Assembly (NCBI RefSeq): GCF_018861735.1
Contig: NZ_JAHLEB010000054.1
Location: 1-32,367, forward strand
DNA: 32,367 nucleotides
Origin: Clostridium lacusfryxellense
GTDB lineage: Bacteria > Bacillota > Clostridia > Clostridiales > Clostridiaceae
Direction: 5' to 3'
Positions within the stretch are counted from its first letter, which is position 1. Each line of letters begins with the position of its first letter. The position numbers and the translations under genes are program-made. The notes under the pieces are model-generated. The model was not told the DNA's origin. It saw only the letters and a list, made by a program, of their open reading frames with translations, and searched no databases. Shown one piece after another: positions 16,852-25,564 of this stretch.

Positions 16852-16878
16852 TAGGCACCTCAAATCTTGAGGTGCCTA
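16852..16878 (-). terminator. Terminator of the tRNA-Arg(ACG) gene
   Basis: TAGGCACCTCAA and TTGAGGTGCCTA make a perfect 12-bp stem with a 3-base loop. In minus-strand RNA it is followed by UCACUUUUUUG. It lies 9 bases past the encoded CCA of the tRNA half, so this is the native side of the junction. Confidence 0.85.
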
Positions 16879-16887
16879 CATTCGTCT

Positions 16888-16932
16888 TGGTGCGTCGGAC
16901 AGGAGTCGAACCTGCGACCAACTGGTTCGTAG
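16888..16932 (-). tRNA. 3' half of tRNA-Arg (ACG): attachment-site junction (att) of an integrated element
   Basis: On the minus strand the sequence holds the anticodon loop CTACGAA (anticodon ACG), the 3' strand of the anticodon stem, variable loop, T-arm GCAGG-TTCGACT-CCTGT, acceptor strand CCGACGC, A73 and CCA. The 5' half is missing: right of 16932 only ACT of the partner stem strand fits and no D-arm exists. This is the normal product when a tyrosine-recombinase element inserts in a tRNA anticodon loop. The intact copy should be at the other end of the element, to the right. Confidence 0.85.
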
Positions 16933-16954
16933 TTAGTTTTACCACCTAACAACA

Positions 16955-17080
16955 CTTAACAAGCATTAACTCTCTTTCAGTCAAATCGTAGTGTTATCAA
17001 TGGTCTACAGCTTTTAACTTAACTTGTATTAACAATAGTTAATATGCATTCTCGATCACCACGTTAGCAAAATGTTAGCA
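16955..17080. promoter_or_regulatory. Candidate integrase arm-type binding repeats at the element's left end
   Basis: Two near-identical 16-mers, CTTAACAAGCATTAAC (16955-16970) and CTTAACTTGTATTAAC (17018-17033), lie close to the junction. Two copies of GTTAGCA (17063-17069, 17074-17080) are 11 bases apart. Arm-type sites of tyrosine integrases are arranged like this. From 17081 to 17448 I see no gene or clear signal. Confidence 0.5.
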
Positions 17081-17448
17081 TGTCTGCCCTTATATCTACA
17101 CTAGACAGCATCATACTATATCGCTTGTACAATTGATTGTTCTCCTCTTATCCTTTTAACCATACTATCTCTGTATAATTTCAAAATAAATGGTTATAAT
17201 TAAATAATATTAGTTATAATGTGTAAAATTCTTTATAATTGCATATAGTAATAGTGTAGCACCCTTGACGCAACTTCAATAGTATGTATGTTAATGCATA
17301 GCCGTAGTAGTTGTGGTATATCAACTAAATGTACTCCAAACAGCAATAGATCTGTATTGCATTTGTCATTACATTGTGTTACACTTTATTCAAACAATCC
17401 TTTACTTATAGTTTGGGATATATAAAGGTTTCGACTACTGAACCCGAA

Positions 17449-17904
17449 TCAGTGGTCATTTTTCTTTTTTGGTGTCCATTTAGGACTTGTCCTTATTTTT
17501 GTAGCTGTATGCCCACTGTCGGCAACATATGCAGTAACAAACTTTGCCTTAATACCTTTTGTGAATCTTATAATGACAACATAATCATCTTCTGTTATTA
17601 TAGCCACTCTTCTACTATTATCACAGGTTTTGCTTTTGCTATCATATCCCTCATATAACTCTGCATACTCATCTTGCAATACTGATTTTATCCAATCTAT
17701 TCTCTCAGCTCTTTTTGTAGAAAACACATCCTTGCTACCACGTCTGTCACTACTTTCAAAGAACGCATGATCAAACATATCTGAATAGAAGTATACTTCT
17801 ATTCCATCAAAAGTCTGCGTTGGACTACTCGCATCACAATAATTTTCTATAAAGTGCTGCCTATACTCTTCTATGTCTGCATATGAAATTAACTCTGGAC
17901 GCAT
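17449..17904 (-). CDS. Small protein coupled to DUF3800; possible BECR-fold (RelE/barnase-like) nuclease
   Basis: I do not recognise this 151-residue protein with certainty. The C-terminal half (RRVAIITEDDYVVIIRFTKGIKAKFVTAYVAD, then SPKW) has a pattern of short beta strands ending in F-V-T-A-Y and a basic S-P-K-W tail. It resembles the barnase/EndoU/RelE-like nuclease fold found in phage and element toxins. The N-terminus is acidic, with DIEEYRQHFIENY. Its ATG directly follows the stop codon of the DUF3800 gene (no bases between), so translation is coupled. A toxin-like or defence role is inference only. Confidence 0.65.
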   Translation of the reverse strand: MRPELISYADIEEYRQHFIENYCDASSPTQTFDGIEVYFYSDMFDHAFFESSDRRGSKDVFSTKRAERIDWIKSVLQDEYAELYEGYDSKSKTCDNSRRVAIITEDDYVVIIRFTKGIKAKFVTAYVADSGHTATKIRTSPKWTPKKKNDH

Positions 17905-18624
17905 TTATTTACGCCCCCTGACACTTAAGTTTATATTGAACACATTGAACTTGCTTTCATTTCTACTAGTGTTGCCTACTTCACAACCTAAGTATTCCTC
18001 AATTCGCTTTACAATTCCTAATTTGGATGGTGATTGTCCCTTTTGTCCTAGATTATACTTATACCCTACTGCCCCCATAATTACATCTTCAAGCTGTAAC
18101 AGAAGCGATTCTTTTGAATCAATAGCTTGTATTAACTTAACTAAACTGGTCCTATTAACCCTATTTACTATATCTCTAAGTTCCAATATACGGTTACTCA
18201 TTTTGTTTACTTTATAATCCGTATATATGCTATAGCTATTATTAGTACTTGTCCAGTGATATATAAGTTGGTAGTAAAACTTATAAAATCCTAGTTCATG
18301 GTCATTGTCATTAAATAATTCCATATCAACCTTCGCAGCATCTACTACTACACACCTAAACCTCACTTCATTGTTGTAGCTAAAAAATAAATCTATAAGT
18401 TCTTCATAAAAGCTATATTTATTATTAGAAACATTATTCCATTTTATTTCACCATAGACACTATGCTTCGTCATTAATTCTTTGATCTTGTCCTTTAGCT
18501 CTTTCCTTATACTTTTATATATCCATATTCCTCCGATACAAATGTACCTATTAGTATCGTTTATCTGCTCCTTGTTACAGAACAGATCCTGTCTGCTCTC
18601 ATCACAATATATCTCTATTTCCAT
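17905..18624 (-). CDS. DUF3800 domain protein
   Basis: The 239-residue protein begins with the DUF3800 signature IEIYCDES (acidic residues of an RNase H-like fold, D7/E8). It then shows YICIGGIWI, a G-E-I-K-W segment, the FRCVVVDAAKVD strand, SIYTDYK with a conserved Asp, and QLEDVIMGAVGYKYN near the C-terminus. These acidic positions suggest a metal-dependent nuclease, although the family function is not well established. DUF3800 genes are frequent in genomic islands and prophages near defence loci. A promoter lies 45-70 bases upstream. It is followed without gap by a second small gene. Confidence 0.85.
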   Translation of the reverse strand: MEIEIYCDESRQDLFCNKEQINDTNRYICIGGIWIYKSIRKELKDKIKELMTKHSVYGEIKWNNVSNNKYSFYEELIDLFFSYNNEVRFRCVVVDAAKVDMELFNDNDHELGFYKFYYQLIYHWTSTNNSYSIYTDYKVNKMSNRILELRDIVNRVNRTSLVKLIQAIDSKESLLLQLEDVIMGAVGYKYNLGQKGQSPSKLGIVKRIEEYLGCEVGNTSRNESKFNVFNINLSVRGRK

Positions 18625-18666
18625 GTACTCTAATCACCTGCCATTCATGACTCTTCAATACTAAGA

Positions 18667-18696
18667 ATTATATCACATAAATACATATATAAACAA
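18667..18696 (-). promoter_or_regulatory. Promoter of the DUF3800 pair
   Basis: On the minus strand TTGTTT (18691-18696), 18 bases and a consensus TATAAT (18667-18672), about 43 bases upstream of the DUF3800 start. Confidence 0.55.
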
Positions 18697-18719
18697 CACA
18701 TCCAGATGGGGAAAGAGGC

Positions 18720-19125
18720 TTTTGATACTGTAGGTGTTTATTAGTCTTGTTTTTGGTCTGCCAACTATTTATCTTTTACAATTACAATATCCCCACATCC
18801 TTTAGCACGTTCAACTCAACTATCATATTCAACCTTCCTATTGCCATTTGATCAATTTGTTTTGTACGATGTACAGCGGAGTTTCATCCCACTAATTTAA
18901 TTTTCATAGACTCAGCCAGGTCTATGACTTCACATAATTGTTTGGTGGCTTTTGTTATCCAGATCACTTCTATATCAACTATTGTATCACCGTGTTCAAC
19001 CCTATCTAATAGCTTATTAGGATCTTTATTACCTGTTTTAGTACCACTAGCATGCTTTAGATATACATTGCCACTATCAGCGTCTAAAGCCTTTAGTTCT
19101 CCTGCTTACCTTGTTAAATTAAGCA
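18720..19125 (-). pseudogene. Decayed serine recombinase (resolvase/invertase family)
   Basis: Reading the minus strand, a 65-codon open stretch ending at a stop at 18884-18886 contains KHASGTKTGN, RVEHGDTIV and TKQLCEVIDLAESMKIKLV. These match the catalytic-domain blocks kaSG, GDtlvV and (s)TkqL.elvdl...i.lv of serine recombinases. The DRLGRS-like arginines are missing (IEVIWITKA instead). Further downstream, in other frames, are ER-AK-like text and GRPKTRLINTY (about 18748-18771), the motif normally before the DNA-binding helix-turn-helix. Stops and frameshifts show it is dead. It is a relic of an earlier mobile element event. Confidence 0.65.
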
Positions 19126-19198
19126 TAATATCTAGTATGTTATATTAAAGGACTTCACCATTTTATGTAGAACCCTATAATAGAAGAAGGCGGTGATT

Positions 19199-19986
19199 AT
19201 GTATGAAATTGCTCCTCAACTTAAGGATAGAAAGATATCACTTGTAAAATTCTCAGATGAAAAGTGGACTTTAGAATCGCTACAAAAAGGAACCCTATAT
19301 CTAAATACTTTAGAGTACTTCCGGAAACTAGAGAAGGAAACCAATGAACGTGGTATGGGAGACGATAACGAAGGAAGACTTATACTCACAGATTTAAATA
19401 TGAAGGTGTATGATAATAAAACTGGAAATCTAATTCTATCAGGAAAAGCAAAGTCAAGTGCGATAACAACTCAGGAGGATTCGGAAAAGCATGTATTATG
19501 TACTAGCTATATAGACTTTAGGAGCCTTGAAATAATTGAGCAAGGAAAAGACTATTTCAAAGCTAATATATTTTATACAGAAGAACAAAAGACAGAGTTT
19601 AAAAAACATTTTGGTAAGTATGCTTTAATTATATCCTTTACAGAGTTTGTTAATAACATAAATGATTCCTTTAAAGCTCAAGGTATAGACGGTACTGGCG
19701 GCAAAGTAAAATATAGTAATTTCTCCATAAACTATAAAAAAAGATTAGACCCATTTATAGGTAATACCTCAGATAATGGAAAGATTTATACTTTAAGAAT
19801 CAACAGGAGTATAGGTTAACCATTTTGAATAGAGACTCAGATGAACCTATAAAAATCCATGTTGGTGACATGTCTAATTATTCAGCTATAATTACTTCAG
19901 AAGAACTATTTAATAATGGGTTAATCGTAGAATCTCATTTTAATCCTGAGACTGACGTAATTGAGTTAAATAAAGGTATACAGTAA
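19199..19986 (+). pseudogene. Unknown accessory protein, frameshifted by one missing base near the end
   Basis: The ATG at 19199 is preceded by AAGG at 8 bases; a GTG two codons earlier is possible. The first 206 residues include the recognisable pattern LQKGTLYLNTLEYFRKLEKE followed by GDDNEG, seen in hypothetical proteins of genomic islands; I know no function. The frame ends at 19819, but another frame continues smoothly as KDLYFKNQQEYRLTILNRD, then EPIKIHVGDMSNYSAII, to a stop at 19986. Adding one A to the AAA in GGAAAGAT (about 19780) joins them into about 263 residues. It is therefore a one-base deletion, real or a base-calling error. Confidence 0.7.
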
Positions 19987-20233
19987 CGATCAAGTATATA
20001 TAAGCAACTATTCACCTTATATCTTAACCTTAGTATCCAGGTTAATTTAAGAGCGTATAGGAATGCTATCATTACATTCAATTCTCCTGTGCCGAACATC
20101 ATATAAAGTCCCTAGGCCCCACTGAAAGCTTGCGCTTCACTATAAAAAGTTCCTTGTTACATCACTTATCCCATAGTCTATACAACTGTGAGTGTTAATT
20201 AGTAATCTTCTTAAGAAGGTTATTTTTCAGCAT

Positions 20234-20274
20234 CTAAATACAGTTATTCGGAAATTCCGAACAACTGTATTTAG
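20234..20274. repeat. Long intergenic hairpin (12 + 5 bp stem)
   Basis: CTAAATACAGTT (20234-20245) pairs with AACTGTATTTAG (20263-20274). An inner TTCGG/CCGAA stem is offset by single-base bulges. No U run follows on either strand. It lies between two convergent genes and may be a backup terminator. The rest of the 361-base gap (19987-20347) has only a weak TTAACCT/AGGTTAA inverted pair near 20028-20050. Confidence 0.6.
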
Positions 20275-20301
20275 CTTACATATTAATTCCATATAAATAA
20301 T

Positions 20302-20333
20302 AGACAGCATAAAGTTAAACCTTCATGCTGTCT
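20302..20333 (-). terminator. Terminator of the restriction-like operon
   Basis: AGACAGCAT and ATGCTGTCT, extended by AAG/CTT, form a stem. In minus-strand RNA it is followed by AUUAUUUAUAU. It is 15 bases past the stop of the last operon gene. Confidence 0.65.
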
Positions 20334-20347
20334 GAAATCAGTACTAA

Positions 20348-20569
20348 TTATAAATCCATACCATTAAGTATATCTTTAAGCTTCTTTAAATCCTCCACAG
20401 ACAACGTAACTCCTTTACCCATCTTCTTATGCTCTGAATCCCAGTCTCTAATATCATACTTTGCTTCTTTATCATTCCAAGAGATTAGATTTAGTTCCTT
20501 TGTCCACCCCTTTGATGACTCTGAAAGAACTCCGTTTGCTTCTTTAATCTCAAATTTTATATTCGCCAT
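20348..20569 (-). CDS. YdbC/PC4-family single-stranded-nucleic-acid-binding protein
   Basis: The 73-residue protein matches the YdbC family (PC4/Sub1-like fold): KFEIKEANGVLSESSKGWTK, then ELNLISWN, KYDIRDW and GVTLSVEDLKKLKDIL. The L. lactis YdbC homologue is, as I recall, known to bind single-stranded DNA. Here it is the last gene of the restriction-like operon: only 13 bases after the res stop, with AGGAGG 8 bases before its ATG. That makes cotranscription with the helicase, methylase and Res genes very likely. Whether it serves the defence system (for example binding unwound DNA) or is a passenger is unknown. Confidence 0.88.
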   Translation of the reverse strand: MANIKFEIKEANGVLSESSKGWTKELNLISWNDKEAKYDIRDWDSEHKKMGKGVTLSVEDLKKLKDILNGMDL

Positions 20570-20582
20570 GTTAATTCCTCCT

Positions 20583-23500
20583 TTATTTCATTACATCATT
20601 GAGTAAAGTATCATAACTATCTATAACTTCATACTTCACAGTGCCACTACTGATCTTCTTAAAATGCTCTCTTGCACAGTGTATCTTGAGCTCTTCAACC
20701 TTACGAAGCTGCATAGAGGACAAATCTCCTTTAGTTTCAGCAACAAAATAAATGTGTTTTACTTTACCTTCATGGAAAGCAATGGCCCAGTCAGGGTTAT
20801 ATTTACCTACTGGGGTGTTTATGTAGAAACCACCTGGAAGCTTCACATAAACTGCTACTTCCTCCCATTTATCTAGTTCTGTAGCAAATTTCTTTTCATT
20901 CTTTGAGTCATAGATAATGTGGTCATAAAGATGCTTTTCTGCTTGCATCGCATTTACTCCAAGCCTGCCTTTAAATGTAGGCCCTGTAAAGATATCTGTA
21001 GAATATGCCTCTTCAAGCTTGTTATATGTTATGTGTTCAATGATAACCGTTGCCTTCTGTTCATTAATAAGGTTTGAAGCTTTTATAATAAATTCTTCTG
21101 GATTACGATGAAACTGCTCAAATGTAACTTTCTCAATTCTTCTTAATATCTCACCAACTGCACTCCTAGTTAGGCCTGTCTCAGTAACAACCTTTCCAAT
21201 TAGGTCATACTTAACATTTGTGTTAATTGCAGAATCAACCTTACTCGTTCCTCCAGTTATTTTAGTGAATGCTTCCCCGCTTTGTAGTGCTTCTTTGGAC
21301 TTGATGGTTTTCATTTCTCCATGCTCTACCTTGAAGAATATCTGAGATACCCTAAGGTCCTTATTCATTGCTCGTATAGATTTCTCTATTAATTCTTTCG
21401 TATCAAAATCCACAACATAGGCTGACTTTGAGTTGATCTTACTCCAAAGTGTTTTAAACTCTTTCATCTGAAGTTTTGAATCATTCAACTTCAATTCAAT
21501 ATTATTACTTCTAGCATCTTCGGGTGCCATAGTCTGAGGGTTATAAATTGTATCTAGAATATTGATGATGTCTGCTTTGTATGGAGCAAACTCTTCTGCT
21601 ACCAGCAACGTACCACCTTTAATATCTTCGTAGTATTTTTCTGTTAATGTATTATCGTCATCAATATATCCATTTCTGATAAAACTATTAGTTAGCTTAT
21701 TAGCAAGCTTATGATCAATAACCTGTTCATTTAACCCATTTTCATCCACAATTACCTTGTTTTCAAATAGGTCAGCTGTTACTTCTCTTGGCCTATCTGC
21801 AACAACTTCTGCCATTTCTGATTGAAGTCGTTTTGCAAAACTATCATAGCTCTCGTTGGCAATTATAGTAAGAACATTAACATTATGGACATCTCCACCC
21901 AATACATTACTATCCATACGTTCACCATTATTATTGACACAAAGACGAAGTCCACGTCCAACCTCTTGGCGTTTACGGACATCTGAGCCACTCTGCTTTA
22001 GGGTACATATCTGAAAAACATTAGGATTATCCCAACCCTCACGAAGAGCAGAGTGTGAGAAAATGAAGCGCACAGGTTCTTTTTGGTCCAACAACCGTTC
22101 TTTATCTTTCATAATCAAATCATAAGCATCCGCATCATCAGAAGTTTTTTCCTTTTTATCTCCAATTTTGCTATTTGCAAATCGTTTGTTTTTCTTGTTA
22201 TCCTGCATGAGTTTGATTTGATTTGATTTTATTTAGGTATTTGAAATAATCGTCCTCACCTATTGCAAGCTGCCATTCGGCAAGTGCAGCGTCGTACTCT
22301 TCTTCGAAAACCTGCGCATATTCACCATTTACTGCTGTTCCATTCTCGTCATATTGCCTATATTTAGCCACCTCATCAATGAAAAACAGGGAAAGAACTT
22401 TAATTCCACTAAAAAATAGTTGCCGTTCTCGCTCTAGATGAGTCTTAATTGTTTCTCTAATCTGAATACGATGAATATGGTCCTCATTAACAGCTCCAAT
22501 AACATCACCAGAAGAAATAATAACTCCATTTGTAAATTCAACTGTATTAGTTAGCCCATTAATTCGTGACACTCTATACCCTTTATATTCCTCCAACCCA
22601 CCAGACTGCTCATATAAGTTATAATCTTCCGTTATAATTCTTGATGTCTTTCTTGCACCACTTGATCTTTTAATCTCAAATTCCAATGTAGCTGTAGGAG
22701 GATGGTCACCAGACAAATTTATCTTTTCAAGATACAAATAGCTCTCTGTTGCCGTAGTTCCAGAAACTGAAATTCCTTTAACAGCGATTTTTTTAACCAG
22801 TCTCTTATTATATGCCTCTAAAGCATCAAGACGATAGATCATGTTATATATAGAGTCTTTTTTATGCGTCGCTGAATAACGTAATGTCATTAAAGGCTTA
22901 AAGTCCTTTAATCTTTCCTTGGTTGCCGCACCTTCCACTGATTGTGGCTCGTCAATAATCAATATGGGATTTGTTGCTGCAATGACATCAATTGGGCGTC
23001 GTGATCGAAAACTGTCCATCTTCATATAAATACGTCTAGCATCTTTCCCTCTAGCATTAAACGCCTGGGAGTTAATAATCATAACATTTATTCCGCTATC
23101 ATTAGCGAACTTATCGATTTTAGTTAAATCCTTCGAGTTATAAATAAAGTAACGGATCTTCCTATTATATTCTTCAGCAAAATGTTCACAGGTTAAATCA
23201 AAGGACTTGAAGACACCTTCACGGATGGCGACTGAAGGTATCACCACAATGAACTTGCTCCATCCATACCGTTTATTTAATTCAAACATTGTTTTAATAT
23301 ATGTATATGTCTTACCTACACCCGTCTCCATCTCAACTGTAAGGTTATATTTACCTTCAAGCTTTGTAGATGTTTCAATTTGGTACTGCCTTTGTATCCT
23401 ATTCAAGTTCGCTTTTATAACATCATCAGATATTAGAACTTTTTTATTATTAAAACCTGTGAAGTCAGTTTTACTTACAATGCTTAATTGCTCTAATCTA

Positions 23501-23619
23501 TTTGCTCTTCCTTGATCAATAACATAAGTAGATGAGAGCTTCGGCTGGCCCGCAAAAACCTCACATACCGCTGTAGCCGCATCTGATTGGAACTTTTGAT
23601 GTTTAAATTTTAACTTCAA
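20583..23619 (-). pseudogene. Type III restriction enzyme Res subunit, split by a frameshift
   Basis: Res is the ATP-dependent helicase/nuclease of type III restriction. The upstream part (473 residues, TTG start at 23619 with AGGAGG) has the P-loop METGVGKTYTY, the DEPQ box (LIIDEPQS) and LRYSATHK. The downstream part (541 residues, from about 22208) has FSHSALREGWDNPNVF, KRQEVGRGLRL (helicase motifs V and VI) and a C-terminal PD-(D/E)XK nuclease (NPDWAI...AETKG). Combined length of about 1014 fits a whole Res. The first frame stops at 22198 after THAG, inside the family motif HxGYFSIDKK, and the other frame resumes at NKKNKRF, as if about 11 bases coding YFSI were lost. A TTTGA repeat (3.6 copies) adjoins the break. 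As written, no active Res is made unless frame is restored. Confidence 0.85.
22212..22229. repeat. Pentanucleotide repeat (TTTGA, 3.6 copies) inside res, next to the frame break
   Basis: Plus strand TTTGATTTGATTTGATTT lies 11 bases from the premature stop. By arithmetic, gaining one unit (+5) or losing two (-10) would put the two res parts in one frame. However, the present copy number already gives a family-like reading up to THAG, so the repeat may not be the cause of the break. Confidence 0.7.
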
Positions 23620-23632
23620 TTTTAACCACCTC

Positions 23633-25564
23633 CTATATTACCTTAACTCTATTTCTTACTTCCTCATCGTTACATTTAAAAAACTGCTTAAATATTTCTA
23701 ATAAATTAATTTTACCTTGACTGGTTGCAAAACTACTATCTCTAAATACTACACGAAGCGGTTGGCGCTTTGCGATTTCTCTAACTACGCTTTCAGAAAC
23801 ATTTTCTGCAAAGCAAGCAACAAGAGATCCGTTATCAACAGTATGAACTGTAACATCCTCAATCTCTTCAATCTTATGGCTTAATGATAAAGTTAACCCC
23901 CAATCAAGTATCACCCCGTATAGTAAATCTAAATCTGTACGATCTTCTTTAATATTAGACTCTAGCCCTTCAATCATTGACTGGCTATATTCATTGGCAG
24001 CATAGTAGACGTCTTTCATATTGGCGCTATCTACTTTTAAGACCCTTAATCCGATATCAATAAGAGGCTTTTCCTCTTGCTTTATTTCCATCTGTGCATT
24101 ATTCTTGATTAACTCTTCTTTAATCTTATCTCCAGCACGCCGAACTCGATCTTTTCCTATTTCACAAATGGTATTATAGCCAGCCTTATAATCTTCACCC
24201 TTTTCATCGCATACTTCAGGTAACTGAACCATAATATATTTGCGGTTGCCTCCATCCTCAGCATTAAGTAACATAGCTGCATGTGCAGTAGTTGCAGAAC
24301 CAGAGAAAAAGTCAAGAATTATATCATTTGTATCAGGATTAGTGGCTTGATATATGATCTTTTTTAATAAACTTACTGGTTTAGGATATGAAAATGATGC
24401 TCCATCAAATAAATTTCTCAATTCCGTAGTAGCTGTTTGTGTACTACCAACTTCTGTAAAATGCCAATATGATCTGGCCACTACATCTTTAGCTTCAGTT
24501 AAAAATTGCTTTCTTCTAGGGCTTTTTGATTGACCATTAGCTCCCCAATAAAGCAACCCATTTTTTACATTTTCTTTATGTGTATCTTTTGAATAAGCCC
24601 ATACTGCATTTTCATTTGGATAAATCTCTTCACCTGTGTTTGGATTAACTATAGCATAATATAAATTTGGCCTTTTTGAGCGACTTTTGTTACACGTATA
24701 AGCCGCAGAGTTCCAAGGACCGCGTGGGTCATTATCTGCATTTTTATAATACTTATCATGTTCAGCTGTTCTCTTCGTCCTTTTAGGAAACCAATTGTTT
24801 TTATATTTCGCATAAATCAATATGAATTCATGATCACCACTATACCATTGTGAATCGTTAGCTGGTGATACCCTTTTAATCCAAGGAATCTGTTCAATAA
24901 AATTACTTTCACCAAAGACCTCATCGCAAATTTTTTTTAGGTTAGCAACTTCATTATTATCAATACTAATAAAAATTACCCCATCATCAGCAAGTAAATT
25001 CTGGGCAAGCTTTAGTCTTGGATATATCATACTGCACCAGTCACTATGAAATCTACCATTTGATTCTGTATTTTGAAAAAGTTGATTTTCCTCTTCATCA
25101 TAGCGTCCTATTTGTTCATCATACTCATCTTTATTTATTGTAAAATTGTCTTTATAAATAAAATCATTCCCGGTATTATATGGAGGATCAATATAAATCA
25201 TTTTTATACTGTTTAGATAGCTTTCTTGAAGTAATTTTAATACATCCAGATTATCGCCTTCTATATATAAGTTACCAGTAGTTTCCCAATCCTTACTCTC
25301 ATTAATGCACGGACGAAGTGTCTTTCGAATGGGAGTGTTCCATTCTACAATAGCCGCCTTTTTGCCAGCCCAATTAAAGTCATAGCATTCCTCACCATCA
25401 ATTACATCACTAGCTAGTTCTTGCTTCAATAACTCAAAATTAATACCTCTTTTAAGATTACCACCCTCATCAATCATTTCTGTTATAACATTAGGAAATA
25501 GAGCCCCTATTCCTTCAATGTTCTTCTGCGTCATATTAATACTCTCCATATTTAACTTGTCCAT
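23633..25564 (-). CDS. Type III DNA methyltransferase Mod subunit (N6-adenine, beta class)
   Basis: Mod recognises the target and methylates adenine, also guiding Res. The 643-residue protein has motif IV DPPYNTG (in MIYIDPPYNTGNDFIYKDNF, about residue 125), a long central target recognition region, and motif I as FFSGSATTAHA (about residue 415). DPPY before the AdoMet site is the beta-class order of type III Mod. The start overlaps the end of the DUF4391 gene by 13 bases, with GGAGG 7 bases upstream. The gene is intact, so methylation may continue while Res is broken. Specificity cannot be read from sequence. Confidence 0.95.
   Translation of the reverse strand: MDKLNMESINMTQKNIEGIGALFPNVITEMIDEGGNLKRGINFELLKQELASDVIDGEECYDFNWAGKKAAIVEWNTPIRKTLRPCINESKDWETTGNLYIEGDNLDVLKLLQESYLNSIKMIYIDPPYNTGNDFIYKDNFTINKDEYDEQIGRYDEEENQLFQNTESNGRFHSDWCSMIYPRLKLAQNLLADDGVIFISIDNNEVANLKKICDEVFGESNFIEQIPWIKRVSPANDSQWYSGDHEFILIYAKYKNNWFPKRTKRTAEHDKYYKNADNDPRGPWNSAAYTCNKSRSKRPNLYYAIVNPNTGEEIYPNENAVWAYSKDTHKENVKNGLLYWGANGQSKSPRRKQFLTEAKDVVARSYWHFTEVGSTQTATTELRNLFDGASFSYPKPVSLLKKIIYQATNPDTNDIILDFFSGSATTAHAAMLLNAEDGGNRKYIMVQLPEVCDEKGEDYKAGYNTICEIGKDRVRRAGDKIKEELIKNNAQMEIKQEEKPLIDIGLRVLKVDSANMKDVYYAANEYSQSMIEGLESNIKEDRTDLDLLYGVILDWGLTLSLSHKIEEIEDVTVHTVDNGSLVACFAENVSESVVREIAKRQPLRVVFRDSSFATSQGKINLLEIFKQFFKCNDEEVRNRVKVI

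Noticed and set aside
18924-19148. 74-codon plus-strand frame
   Set aside because: It is the antisense of the serine recombinase remnant, where minus-strand translation gives clear family blocks.
20080-20160. GC-richer stretch in the gap after the 19199 gene as a retron or structured RNA
   Set aside because: It stands out by composition, but I could not draw a convincing fold or match it to a known RNA, and no reverse transcriptase is present.
22212-22229. Simple claim that res is phase-variable through the TTTGA repeat
   Set aside because: Adding a unit would restore frame, but the sequence up to THAG is already family-like at the present copy number, so a nearby deletion explains the break better. 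Kept only as an alternative.
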